Source of the DNA: Ligula intestinalis
Taxonomy: Eukaryota > Platyhelminthes > Cestoda > Diphyllobothriidea > Diphyllobothriidae
Reading direction: 5' to 3'
Length of the DNA stretch: 64,000 nt
Assembly (NCBI GenBank): GCA_036362985.1
Contig: JAYGXS010000007.1
Span: 23,090,333-23,154,332 of the forward strand
Positions within the stretch are counted from its first letter, which is position 1; every line of letters starts with the position of its first letter. Below the pieces are notes generated by a model. That model made no database searches. It had not been told where the DNA came from and saw only the letters and a list, made by a program, of their open reading frames with translations. Made by a program: the position numbers and the translations under genes. This document shows, piece by piece, positions 34,301 through 46,300 of the stretch.

Positions 34301-37300
34301 AATATTCTTGTGCACGGTTTTTAATACGATCTTCAAAGGCAATGCCTATTACCCTTACGCATATACTGAACTACTTCCTGAAGTGGCACATCGACCGTAT
34401 GTTGATGGCGAAATGTTTTACGAGGGGGTAGAAAGGGGCAAAAACAGACGCTGATTGGCTGGAAACGACTGCCGTTTCGGTGCCGACAGTCCTCCTCAGC
34501 CCGTTCCATGCGCTGCACACCACAACATGCGGTGAGGCCGCTAACGCACAAAATAGAACATACTTATAGCCTGAGACTGATGTCAGGCAGTCGGGCGAAG
34601 CCAACAAAAGAGCGAAAATGAAAGATACGGATGAAGGAACTCGCTAAATCGGCCGTTTTGTCTATGAACGCTTGCAAGAGCAATTGTGTCTCTAAGCTGC
34701 ATCCTCTAGAAGGCACCTCTCGAGGTTTGCTGGCTGTCACCTTGAATAAGTAGACAGTTTCACATACTCTAGGGAGGCGAGGCCGCTGCCCAGTCTATGC
34801 TGCTCGCCGGTTTCTCCCGAGCCTTAGAAACTGCCTGCCTATCCGACGTGACGTCTCCATCGCAACATATAGATTCGGGTATACCTTGCATTTACGGCAC
34901 CACCACTGCTTGATGAAACCCTTTGAGTGAAGTACGCGGACTTTCTCTTAAAGGCAACAGTCCGCACTCATTGCGACAACAGGCTACCCAAGGATTACGG
35001 TGAAAGAGGTGATTTGGACTCACTGCAATCCACCCGGCTCCCATTACCCAATCAGAGGCATCCAAGAGGGGGTAAACTCAAAACCTGACTCGAAACAGCT
35101 CGTCAACACATAAAAGTGTCTTCGTCACTGGTGAAGACAATGGGTTGAACCTTTTTCCGATGTACTGCCATGGATCGTCGCGCGTAGCAAAAGGGGTAGA
35201 GTTTGAATCAGTATCGAGGTCGGTTATCAGGACAGGTATGGGTAAGAGTACCTATTGGGGTCGCAGTAGGGTACACATGTATTACAATCACCTACTTACA
35301 CATTTTAAGTAGGTTGAATTTTCCAAGCGCCACGAGGTACTCCCACCCAGATATGATCGTAAGCATACCAACTACAAGTAAACAAGAGGAGGGGATGGAA
35401 GGGAGGGCCGAAACCCGTCGACCCACCTCACTGCCGGGGGGTACTTGCAGCAGACCAGAATCCAGCTCATCCACAGCCACGTCACGGACAGGCATGAGGA
35501 GGGGTCCGTTGTTCAGTGACTCCACCGTCAGCGGGATGAGAGAAACCTGCGGCAGAATACAGTGCAGCGACTGTATCAGGCGTTGAGTATCCGCGCCGAG
35601 CTTCTTCTCCCACTGTGAAATGTTCAGAGGAGGCAGGGTGATGGGGAACACCGAGTCGCCCGTCGTAGCACTGAAAGGGGGCAGAACGCAGTAGTTAACA
35701 GGAGAGAACGTGGAGCAGTGCTTATGAGCCCTAAAAAGGCCGTTAGTGTACATGCTCATGACTGGAGATGAAAAGCAGACTGTGATTGAGGCCTCGGCAC
35801 ATTTATTACACCGAAAACAACCACACAACGCGGTGGGCTAAAAGCCATGGCTGGGATGACTGCAAACTAATGCGATAAATCTCACCTCCATTCAGGATGC
35901 AATGATTGCTGCTCCCTGCATGACACTCTTGCCAACTTGGGATCAGAACCGCCACCTATCTCTTATTGTACGAAAAAATAGTACACCATAGACGGATCAG
36001 CTCTCGTGTGTGGCGCGCGTAGACGCGATAGTCTGGACAGCGACCGGCGCCAGCGAATGGAAATAGACACTGAGAGATTGACGGCTCGGCACGTTCTGCT
36101 CGCTGCAAACAAGCTGAGGCGCTTTAAGCTAACACAGTGCGCTTGAAGCGGTGGCTTAGAACATGGACAACTAACGTGATAACTGGGACCGTGCAGTCAG
36201 CCTAGTGGGTGTGCGGCTGACAGACCACATTGCTGTGTCCGGTGTCCGTGCGCAATGCCCGCTGCCCACGCAAGATCATGCAACTTCGCAGGGGGGAGCG
36301 GTTTGCGACCGCCATTCACGCGCACTCACGTGTGTCCAAATAGTCACAGCTGCCCAAGAGCCACTTGAACACTACTTGTACTTGTTACGGCTTTGATCCT
36401 GCCTGATCTAGCCGGCCTCAATGATGTTCCGAACGGTACCTCTTCATGCGCTGCGCTTGGCGGCAGCGGATCTGAAAAGCTCCACCAGTCTCTTCTTAAT
36501 CGACGGAGACCGAAGATAGAAGGTCCAAGAACTGCTTCCATGTCTTGACGGACGGTTTCGAGCCGTCTTCAGTTGCCCTTCTCTTCGACGTTTCCAGGTG
36601 GGCTGCGGTGCCGGGTCGAGAGCAGCATAGATAAGCTCGTGGGGCGGACGACGGAGAACGTGTCCAAACCACCTCAGTCGCCTTTCTCGAATGGCCTGAG
36701 GACTCGTGATACGATCGCAGTGGATGCGGATTGTCTTATTTGAGATAAAGTCGCTATAATTAACTTGCAGGATCGTCCTCAGGCATCGGTGGTCAAACAC
36801 CTCCAGTCTTCGCTCATCTTCAGCGCCCACAGCCCAGCATTCACATCCATACAAAAGGACTGACCTGATGGATGCACGGTATACACGAATTTTTGAGGCG
36901 ATTGAGATGTCACGTCGGATCCATAGGAGCTTTCGAAGGATCGAGAAAACCCAGCGAGCAGCATCGATACAGGAGACAATGTCGTCCTTACTCTGCCCAC
37001 TGGGTAGCAGCCTCGCCCCGAGGTATTTAAAGCTGTATACTTCTTCAAGTTGACGGCCATTAATCTCCAGGGGTGCCTTCTCCTGGTCAGGGATGCAGCT
37101 CGAGAACAACTTCGTCTTTCCGCATTTTATGGACATGCCAACCGACATAGCGATCTCATTTAACCGCGACACTACTGACTGTAGACTACCAAAGCTTGAG
37201 GCTAGCAACGCAATATCATCGGCGTAATCGAGATCATTTAGCCGGCGTCCGGGTGCAAGCTCAACACCGCCTCTTCATGTAGGGCCTTGCCGAGAATCCA

Positions 37301-40300
37301 GTCAATAACGTAAGCAAACAGAATGGGCGAAAGGATGCAGCCCTGTCGGACAACAGACTGGATATCAAACGATTGAGATTGTTGTGGACCAGGACTCGTG
37401 CGGTGGTAGACATATAGTAGGCCTTAATCATGGCAATGAGTTTGGTCAGCACTCCATCCAGTTCCAGTATTCACCACAAAGACTCACGATGGATGGAATC
37501 GAATGCGGCTGCAAAGTCGACAAACAAACGGCCGTCAGTTGCTGGTAGCTATGGTGGGATTCTAGGATGCGCCTCAGTGTAAATATCTGATCAGCACATC
37601 CAGGCCCAGCGCGAAATCCGGCTTGGTTGGGTCGTGTCCTGGAGTGAGGTACAGACCGGAAGCGCCTGAGAAGAACAACAGGGAAGATCTTTGCAGCAAC
37701 ATCGATAAGACTTATGCCACAGTAGTTCTGGCATCTTGTCTTATCTCCCTTCTTGTGGACAGGTACAAGGATGTGTGAGCCCCAGTCATCTGGAACGGCC
37801 TCTTCTCGCCACGCCTATACAATCACCTCATGAAGCCGAGGAGCCAGGGTGTCGACACAGGACTTGAAGATTTTCGCAGTAATACCGTCCTCTCCGCACG
37901 CCTTGTTGTTGCGTAGCCTCTGCATTTCATCGGTAACTTCATCTTCGGAAGGGAGGTCATACGACACTGCGTAGGCAGGAGAGGATTGAAAATCCGCTGT
38001 GGAGGAGAGGGAGGGTGCGATGGGTTGTTCATCAAAGTTGAAGAGGTGCTCGAAGTGATCACGCCAGCGATCGACCTTGGCCGAGTTGTCAGCAATAAAA
38101 CCTCCATTCACATCGCGAACAGTATCACAGTGTCGGGGGCTTACCACTAACCTTGGCGACCACATTTAAAGTGTTGGCCAAGCCGCAGCTAACCTACGCG
38201 GCAACAATCTGGTCTCCTACAATCAGCTCTTCCAGTCTCCACCGCCTCCAGTCAGCACAGAACGCCGCCCTACGCTCAATCAAGGGCTGCTACAAGATGT
38301 CGCCTATCGATCATCTCCATGTGGAGACCTCTGTCCTGCCGGCCGCCCCTCACAACGCACAACAAAGTCAGCAGTTTTGGTGGACGTTTCCGCAACCCAA
38401 TCATCTACCCCGAATCTAGGTGCAGTGTTCGAACGTCGCTTAAGGCTCTCCACAAGGAAGCTGTGGCATCATGTCTGTCGCATCTACCCATTGATGGCTC
38501 TGCCACCATGACAGGCCTCGAGCGTCTTCAGGAGAGGGCTGTTGTAGACGCAAAATCCAGCCACCACCCCCCGGTCCTTTTGAGGTGGCTATCCACCTCC
38601 GATTGCGGCAACGGAACGACAAGGGCCACTCGCTGTACCCTGGCGCAGCTACGCAGTGGCTACTCGACCAGACCACACCCGACAGCTGTCTAGACGGTGG
38701 CGTCCCGCTACATGACCGTCAGCATCTCTTCGCCTGCAGTTCCCGGCCAGGCACTCAACCCACCCCTGTGGACCTTTGGCCCAAGCCGGCAGAGGTTACA
38801 GCCTTTTTTCGTCCCCAAACTGCACCCAGCTTGAACTCCGGCGGGGACTCCTGATCCCACAAGGCCTACTAACCAAACAAATCTCCTGTCCCCTTCACGT
38901 CAGGCAATGCAACACACCAATGGCACATTACTTACACCACAGTCACGTAAAAGCAGCTACCATCACTGTCTTATTCGCACAATTAATCTCTTAGGCTTGG
39001 CTCCGCTCTCGCACAGGTGTGACGTTATCTGACACGCGTTTCTTTTTTGTCTAGGGTCCGACTCTGTGTTCACAGTTGACGTTTGTAAACTGTGTATCCC
39101 CTACTATTTATTAAATAGTATCGTACTACACCAAGCACTGGGAATTTACGTACGCTTTACGCGTGGATACTGAGTCAAAAGATACTCAAACAATGCCTAA
39201 CAGGAATTTTCTCGTGCAACCCCAGAGATTTGACCAGATAGGCAACTCAGAGCATAAGCCACCCCTAGCCCTGTCTCCGCAAGCAAGTTAATCAAGGCGA
39301 ATTTCGCCTGCAAGGAGTAACAAATGGCAGACTTCTACCGCCACGCTCTCAATTTTTGGTTTGTAGAAGAACACAGTTTCCAGAAATCAGTCTGCTCATT
39401 GGAGTAACTTGAAATAATGAGGATAAAAAAGGAAGATAAAAATGAAACCACCTTATAACATAATAAATTATTCTTCTGACAAGTAAAAAATTGTGTGCTG
39501 ATGAGATACCCGCCTCCCACCACCTGTACACACATCCTTCCCGCTGGGCTCGTCATTCAGGAAGCTAGCTCACACATGTTCAAACCCACGTGTTGATCCA
39601 ATGTATCGTTTGCGACTTTGTTAGTGCGCTTTTTGTTGCGCAAATATTTACCCTTTCAATGTCCTTTGTGCAGTACTTAAAGATCGCTTGATGGGCTCAG
39701 CACGGACTGGAACACTGGTCTTAGCAGGGACAAGATGAAGCTCACCATCGTGCTTGCCCTCACTGTGCTTGCAACAGTTTGCATCGTTGAAGGTAATCAG
39801 GCGACCTTTGGGGCATCATGTCCGCCCTGCGGCTGCACATGCCTGCAACAGGCTCCTGACCTGAGGCTCTGGAGGAAAAGCCACCGGCACCAACACACAG
39901 GTCCGCCAACTATGTCCGAAAACTACGACAAATAGGCCTACCCGCGGTCCCACAACATGCCAAAAGTAGCCACCTGCAGTACCAAAAAAGTCACCAGAAA
40001 TGCTAAGATGTTCAATTCTAAATTTCTATCTTCATCTTTCAGAGCAATCCCAACTTCAGTAAATGTTGTTTGGCTTTCTGCCTGTATTCAAACCTTATGC
40101 TATCGCACTACTTCGATTGGTTTACTGGGTTTCGCGTTTACTTTCCAAAAACCCACTGATTTTTGTTGGGACTTCAGACCACAACTGAAATTTCTGCATA
40201 CAATAAACTCCTAGTGGTCTTACACCTTCTCGTAGTCTATGGAAGTGGACATGATAATTGTAGTTCTCTGAGCGCGCCAATGGCCTAGACTCCTACACAC

Positions 40301-43300
40301 TCGACGGCGGGATTGGCATATATTTAGGATTTTTGAGAGTGACACAGTCCAACTTGCACATTCGTTAACTCGTTTAATATAGAAGCTAAGTCTTTATGCC
40401 GAGCGTAGTTAGAAACACAGCTGACAAGACAGCACGGCCTTAACGGAAGCTGGTGATACTACACTCTTCTCCAAAGCGACCTGTCTCTACCTTGACAATG
40501 GTTAGCCGCATACATGCTCGAATTGTCGAGGCTGTCTCATCTGTCCTCTGACAGGGCACTGCAACAGAAACAGAACCCTCATGTTGCAGCTAACGCCACC
40601 GTTCCGTATTAAAAATCTGCTCGACGAAGGTCCTGCTAAATCTTAAAAACGGCGTGATTTTTTTGGAAGCCCTCCATTCCCTAAGCAATTCAGGGGTTGA
40701 TCACGATTACTGGTGGAGAAATTTTCGCCACTGGTGGGTACAAGACAGAACGGTATTCTGCGGCTTAAACCACAATCCATGAAAAGCATCCTCTAGTTAC
40801 CTAGACCCTCAATCACGTTAAGTTGCTTGCTACGGCTGGAAGATGTTCAAGTTACCATGGAAGCTCCGCCTTACCAGCCGTCAATGGATGCATTTTGAAA
40901 ACACAATTTTTTAACGAAATGATCTCCAGGAAGACCAGAGTAGCCCGGCAATGCAATATGAACTCATCGCCATGGGCTGTAGACAGTCAGATATGATCGC
41001 AAAACACGATAAAGAGGAGTTCCGCGTGGCGATAACAGTTGTGACACAAACGAAGGGGAAACGGAGGCTAGTATCGTTTTTAAACTAGCGTACTGAGTCA
41101 AAAACTTTATAATCAGAAAATCTTGACGTTTGCATCTCATGCCTCCTAAAATCCGTGTCCAATATTGCATGGACGTTCATAAGGAAGAGGCTCGAAGCCA
41201 GGCTAACAGTTTAATCTTTTAAATATTGTTTTTCACGTCTACTGATAAAACATAAGTAGCAACTGCAGAGATTAAACAAAAGTGGACTTAGTTGCATTCG
41301 AGTCATACCTGGTTGAAAGTAGATGAAGAAGAAGGTACTCGGCGGCGAGATCGTCCCCGGATAGAACTGAACTGAGAAATTGAATGATACGAGTCCGAAT
41401 GGCGACAAGCACCTCCTTGGAATCCCAGCCACCCATCGCTTGCCCTGTCGGGAGAGGGAAACACTAGGTAAACGCCAGTTTCAACGTCTGTCCACCACCA
41501 CTACAAACAGCCAGCACATATTACTGTAGAAAGACGTTCTAGGTGTTGACCCACGCAGGTCATTTGAGTGAAAGTGAGCAGGACAAGAAAAGGCGTGCGT
41601 GCGAGCGTTTAAACAAAAAATATTCGAATGTGACTGACAGCATGTAAGGCAACGTAGAGCCTTGTCATCAGCAAGAAGTCTTATGCAGACGCGCAGGTAC
41701 CGTAGCAAACCCCTATGCATGATATTAACAATTTGAGCATACAGTTCAATACATCTACAGTCAGCGACCGATAGCATGCAATGTTAACAAATTTTTACAA
41801 TTCGTTTTATATTAGGAATAAGTAACTTTAGTAGAATTGTAACATTCATTAGGGCAAGTGAACAAACTCCCGAGATATCTCCGACACGTCTAATTTTGAA
41901 ATAACGTCTTTTTAGACTCCTGAAAAAAACGGACAAAAAAGTGATACGGTGAATCGTGCGCATTCTTTCTGGAGATTGTTGAGGGCCTGACAAATGTCTG
42001 TCAACCTTGTGTTTGCCGGCAATTTAAACAGCCAAAACTTCTTGCCGTTATGCGACCGACGGCTTATCTAGAGGGTTACCTCTCAGACCGAGTGCGGGTC
42101 CCGTAACCGGCTAGTGCCCGTCCATCCACCGTAGTCAGCGATTCTTAATAATATTCAGTCAATCCACAGAATTTACGGTGCTCAAAGGCGAGGAAACCGG
42201 AAGGAAAATCCGGTGGTAGAAAAAAAGCCGAAAGGTGTTAGAAGGGATGGAATACAGAACGATAAAAAGGGGAATTACTGCGTTGCTTACATTTAATTTG
42301 CAGCCAGGGATGGGAAGCAAAGGAAGACTTCTCCACGAGAATGGCGTGAACGCGCGGCAGACTACGCTTCACCGGAGACCTACTGACAACCTTCTTTTTG
42401 TCATCCTCATCAGCAGCATCGGTTTCCATTGCAGGTTCAACCGCAGGTTCACTGCCAAGGCGTGCGTGCTCCAGGATGCCATAAACTAGCACCAAGTCGG
42501 TAAGTTTTAACTTCTCAGAGTCCTTCTCATTATAGACCTAGAAGGGAGGGTTACGCATAACATAAAAGGCCGAGGAGTAGACTTACGCGAAGTAGAATTC
42601 CGTTCTTATCAGATGTCACAGTTGCATCTGTCGATTCTGCCTCAACTTTGCCATCTGGCATAATTTTCTTTACCGGTATTTCAGTCCCCTCGGGATTAGA
42701 CAGGCAGCGTTTACTTCCGAGCGCGGGTGAGACAAGGCGGAGCTTTTCTGGTTGCGTAGCGTGCAGACGCGAAACGAGTTAAGAGATCAAGTTATGAAAA
42801 TTGGAAGGATAATGCTTACTTAATTAAATTCAGCAATCTATTGTTTGAAATATACTATGCATCGGGGGTAGTTAGCTTGTTAGCCCAGTTTAGCTGGGGT
42901 GTGCTATGAATAAACAAAACCAACTACCATACTATGATCATAAAATCAAAGAGCACATTAATCCAGGTACAATGGTCATTGTTGGCCTATTCTTGTACTT
43001 GATACGGTTGTGATCATCTAGCCGGCTGATATGAGGTCACGGACGGCACCTCTCCACGCATGACGATTAACGGCATTTGGTCTGGAAAGCTTCACCCATT
43101 ACCTTTCCCAGCGATGGAGAGTGAAAACCCACGGTTCAAGGACCGCTTCCATGTCTTGACGAACGGTGTCGAGCCAAGTCTTGGGTTGCCCTCCTCATTG
43201 ATGTCTTTAAGTGAGCAACGGCGACGGACCAAGGGCAGTAACATAGAGTTCGTGAAGCAGACGACGGAGAACGTGCCCAAACTACCTCAGTCTACTTGGG

Positions 43301-46300
43301 AGGCCTGAGATATCTTCGCTATAGGGCCACAGCCAGTGCAGTCTTCCTCAGCCTGCGTCGGTTTAATACCTCTTCAGTCTTCGCTCATTTTCAATGTGCA
43401 GAGGCTTGCATTCTCAAGCATATAGGAGGACTGACCGGACAGATGCGCAATACACACTGATGTTCGTGGCGATGCAGATGTTGCGGCTTATTCGGCGCCA
43501 TCACTCTCGCGGCTCCGAACACTGAACCTGTGTCTTGCTCTGTCGACTGCGATTGGAAATATTCAAGTGTGAGAGCCCAACAGATGGTTGAACACCAAGG
43601 TGCAATCAGTAATATATAATGATTATCGGGAAATACTAGCAAGACTAGGATAACCAGTTCTACTTTTTTGACCTCCCATAAAAGAGTTTGCATGCAGTAT
43701 GCGGCCCAGAGTAAGGAACTATTACCACTCCGCACATCTGTTCGGTCAGTCCTCCCAGATCGAGGTAATGCTGGGCCTTGCGTGTTGAAGACAGGCAGAC
43801 ATTTAAGGCAGTTGACTATCACTGTCTTCCGACCATCCTTCGAAAGAAGTATAGCGACTACCTCTCAAATTAGACAGTTCGCACTCGCTGAGGCAGTATC
43901 GTGAGGATATCTCAGACCACCCAAGAGAGACGATAGTGGTTTGGACACGTTCTTCGTCGTCAACCTCAAGAGCTCAGTGTTACTGTCTTCGATCCAGCAC
44001 CGTTACCCAGATGGAGACAACGAGGAGGGGGGGGGGGGGGGATTTAAAAATGTGGCAAAAAAATCCGCCCGGGGATGGGAAAATTTTTTTGAACCTTCTC
44101 TGTTTTTGGTCTCTTTCACTGGTGAAAGGGGGGGGGGGGTGGAGCTTTCCACATCCACTGCCGGTAACCGTCTCGCGTGGAGAGGTGCCGTCCATGACAT
44201 TACTGAGGCCGGCTAGATCAGACGTGGCCACAGCCGTATCAAGTACAAATAAGCAAAACAGTACCGCTCCCATGCAATATCGACAGTCCTAGTGATGGTT
44301 GGCAGGGGGTTCGCCCGTGTCTTCGCATCTAATCAATAATCTACTGGATCTCGGGGATGCAAAAACCCTGTTTACCACGCATGCAGTTTTAAATATGACT
44401 GGGCTACGACATAAAATAACCCAGAAATGGTCATTCCAGTGTCCCTTATCCACCATTCAATGCTACTCGAGTAGTGACCGGGCAAAATAGATTGTCCGCA
44501 TAAGGTTCTGCCGTGAAGGTGACCCGGAGTTACCAATCCATGAGATTAGTTCAGTTATTAATGCCTCCGGAAGGGTGATACCCAAACCAGGGCGATTGGA
44601 AAATTTTTTAATGTGCACGCAGAAATTAGAATATCGATAGACTGTACAAAAAGGTAAAAGACATAAAGGATATCTGAATCCAGGACGATTCTCCGGGGAT
44701 GTGTGAGACATAAAAAGATTGTCTGCTAGAGAGGGTGATGCTCGCCTCGTCAATACCTCCTGTCTGAAAGGACAAGAGAAGAAGAAAAATAACTAAAACA
44801 AGTTGAAAGGATATATTACTGTGCGCTAAGAAAGGCTATTGAAAAGGGGTCCGATTATCAACACGACCAACCAGACTCCCCCCCCCACACGGCCTAGAGC
44901 TGTGCAGTGGCGGATTTTTCATAGAGATCACAACCCATTAAGTCTACCATAGATCTACGTGGGTGGGGGGAGGGCGTAATAGTGATCCCTGCTGTGCTTG
45001 AGGCTGGCGATGCACGTATCTTACACCAAACTGTCTACATTTAGCAGGTTTCGATAGCACGACTTATAGGTCCTAATTGTTAGGAGCCGGCCTCAACGAC
45101 TCACTTGCAGGCTGTCCTGGTGAGTTGCTGCTGTGGCGGGTAACCAACAATGCTTGCTCGTTCAATTCGAACTGCCTCGTGTGTCTTCATGGGTCTTCAC
45201 AGGCGACTGCTCCAACTCGCTGACCTTAAAGCACCTGACCGATATTCACTCGCACACACACACACACAGGCTGACACATGCGCGTGCCCAACTAGTCGCA
45301 GTTTCTTAAGAGCCACTTGAACGCGACAACCTGCGGCCACACAGCAGGGACCTCAATACTCGACACCTCTTGAGCAATTCAAAACAAAAATTATGCAACA
45401 TTTGAACTTGCTGCACCATCACTCTTAAGTAACTGTCACCTTTCACACAAGAGACCCTCGCAGACACTCTCAGGCTTGACTGGACGCAGTGGTCACTGCT
45501 GTCTACGACAGCAAATCCGGGTTCTGTGTACAATAAAAGCCTCATTCTGGTGACCTCCACTTTTTTGCCCTTTTTGATGTGTTCTTCCTTGGGGATTCAA
45601 ACAAGTTGTAATTAGACGACGACATCGCGGTTTTGACAAAATTATGACAATTGGCGACGCAGAACTTGCTATCTATCACCACGGAACAATTGCTGATTAT
45701 CGTGCAGCTAAAACAAGCCATTAAAATACAAAAACCCATCGGCGTGTGTCATACACGACACGTGCGATATTTCAGGGAGTTATGGCGCCCTCGTGGATTG
45801 CGGATGCCACAAAAGGTTTGGTTCAGCGCCCTAGACTGTAATTTGATTATGGTGATGACGACGATCATTATTATTATGGGGTTAGCATATACACGACAAT
45901 TCGAGGGGCGCAAACAAAGATGTCTACTAGTTCCACCAAACGAAGTGGACGTCAAATGTGAGTATAACAAAAAGGTGAGTTCCAGGAATCAGTCATGAAT
46001 AAAGAGACCCGTTCGTTGGAATAAGATCTTTGTCAGGAGTGTAAAAAGCTGAACTTTCAAGGCCAGTATATCAAACAGAAAGCAGACAGGGAAAGCTGAG
46101 GGACCCACTGATGAGCCGGAACCTTCGCAGCTGTGTCAAAAAGCGGCAGAATACTGGTGAAACACTTATCTGGGCCTTAAAACTAGTACCTAGGCTGTTA
46201 ATATAGCAAAGTTAGAACATAAATTTATACTATTAAGTCTTTCTGTTGGCAGAAATTGGATATTTCGCAGTGGTGGACGGATTTCGACCCAAATATACAC

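Larger units (their letters stand above)
42761..44673 (-). other. U12-type AT-AC intron (MCMBP intron 3)
   Basis: On the minus strand the intron begins ATATCCTTT (44673-44665), identical to the U12 AT-AC donor consensus. It ends ...tctgcAC at 42761. A branch-site-like ctcttaact lies at 42785-42777, with the presumed branch adenosine at 42779, 18 bases from the end. There is no polypyrimidine tract at the 3' end, as is usual for this class. Removing it joins codons ...SSWIQ to ATQPEKL... in phase 0. Using the nearest downstream GT instead runs into a stop codon. The intron is 1913 bp and contains two opposed RTE fragments. Confidence 0.85.

Noticed and set aside
34333..34607. Overlapping minus-strand frames as exons
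   Set aside because: The region lies inside MCMBP intron 7, and neither frame has matching splice phases or family similarity.
44630..44673. GT donor shortly after MCMBP exon 3 as an ordinary intron start
   Set aside because: Splicing from that GT to the nearby AG acceptor breaks the frame with a stop, whereas the AT-AC ends keep both frame and conserved residues.
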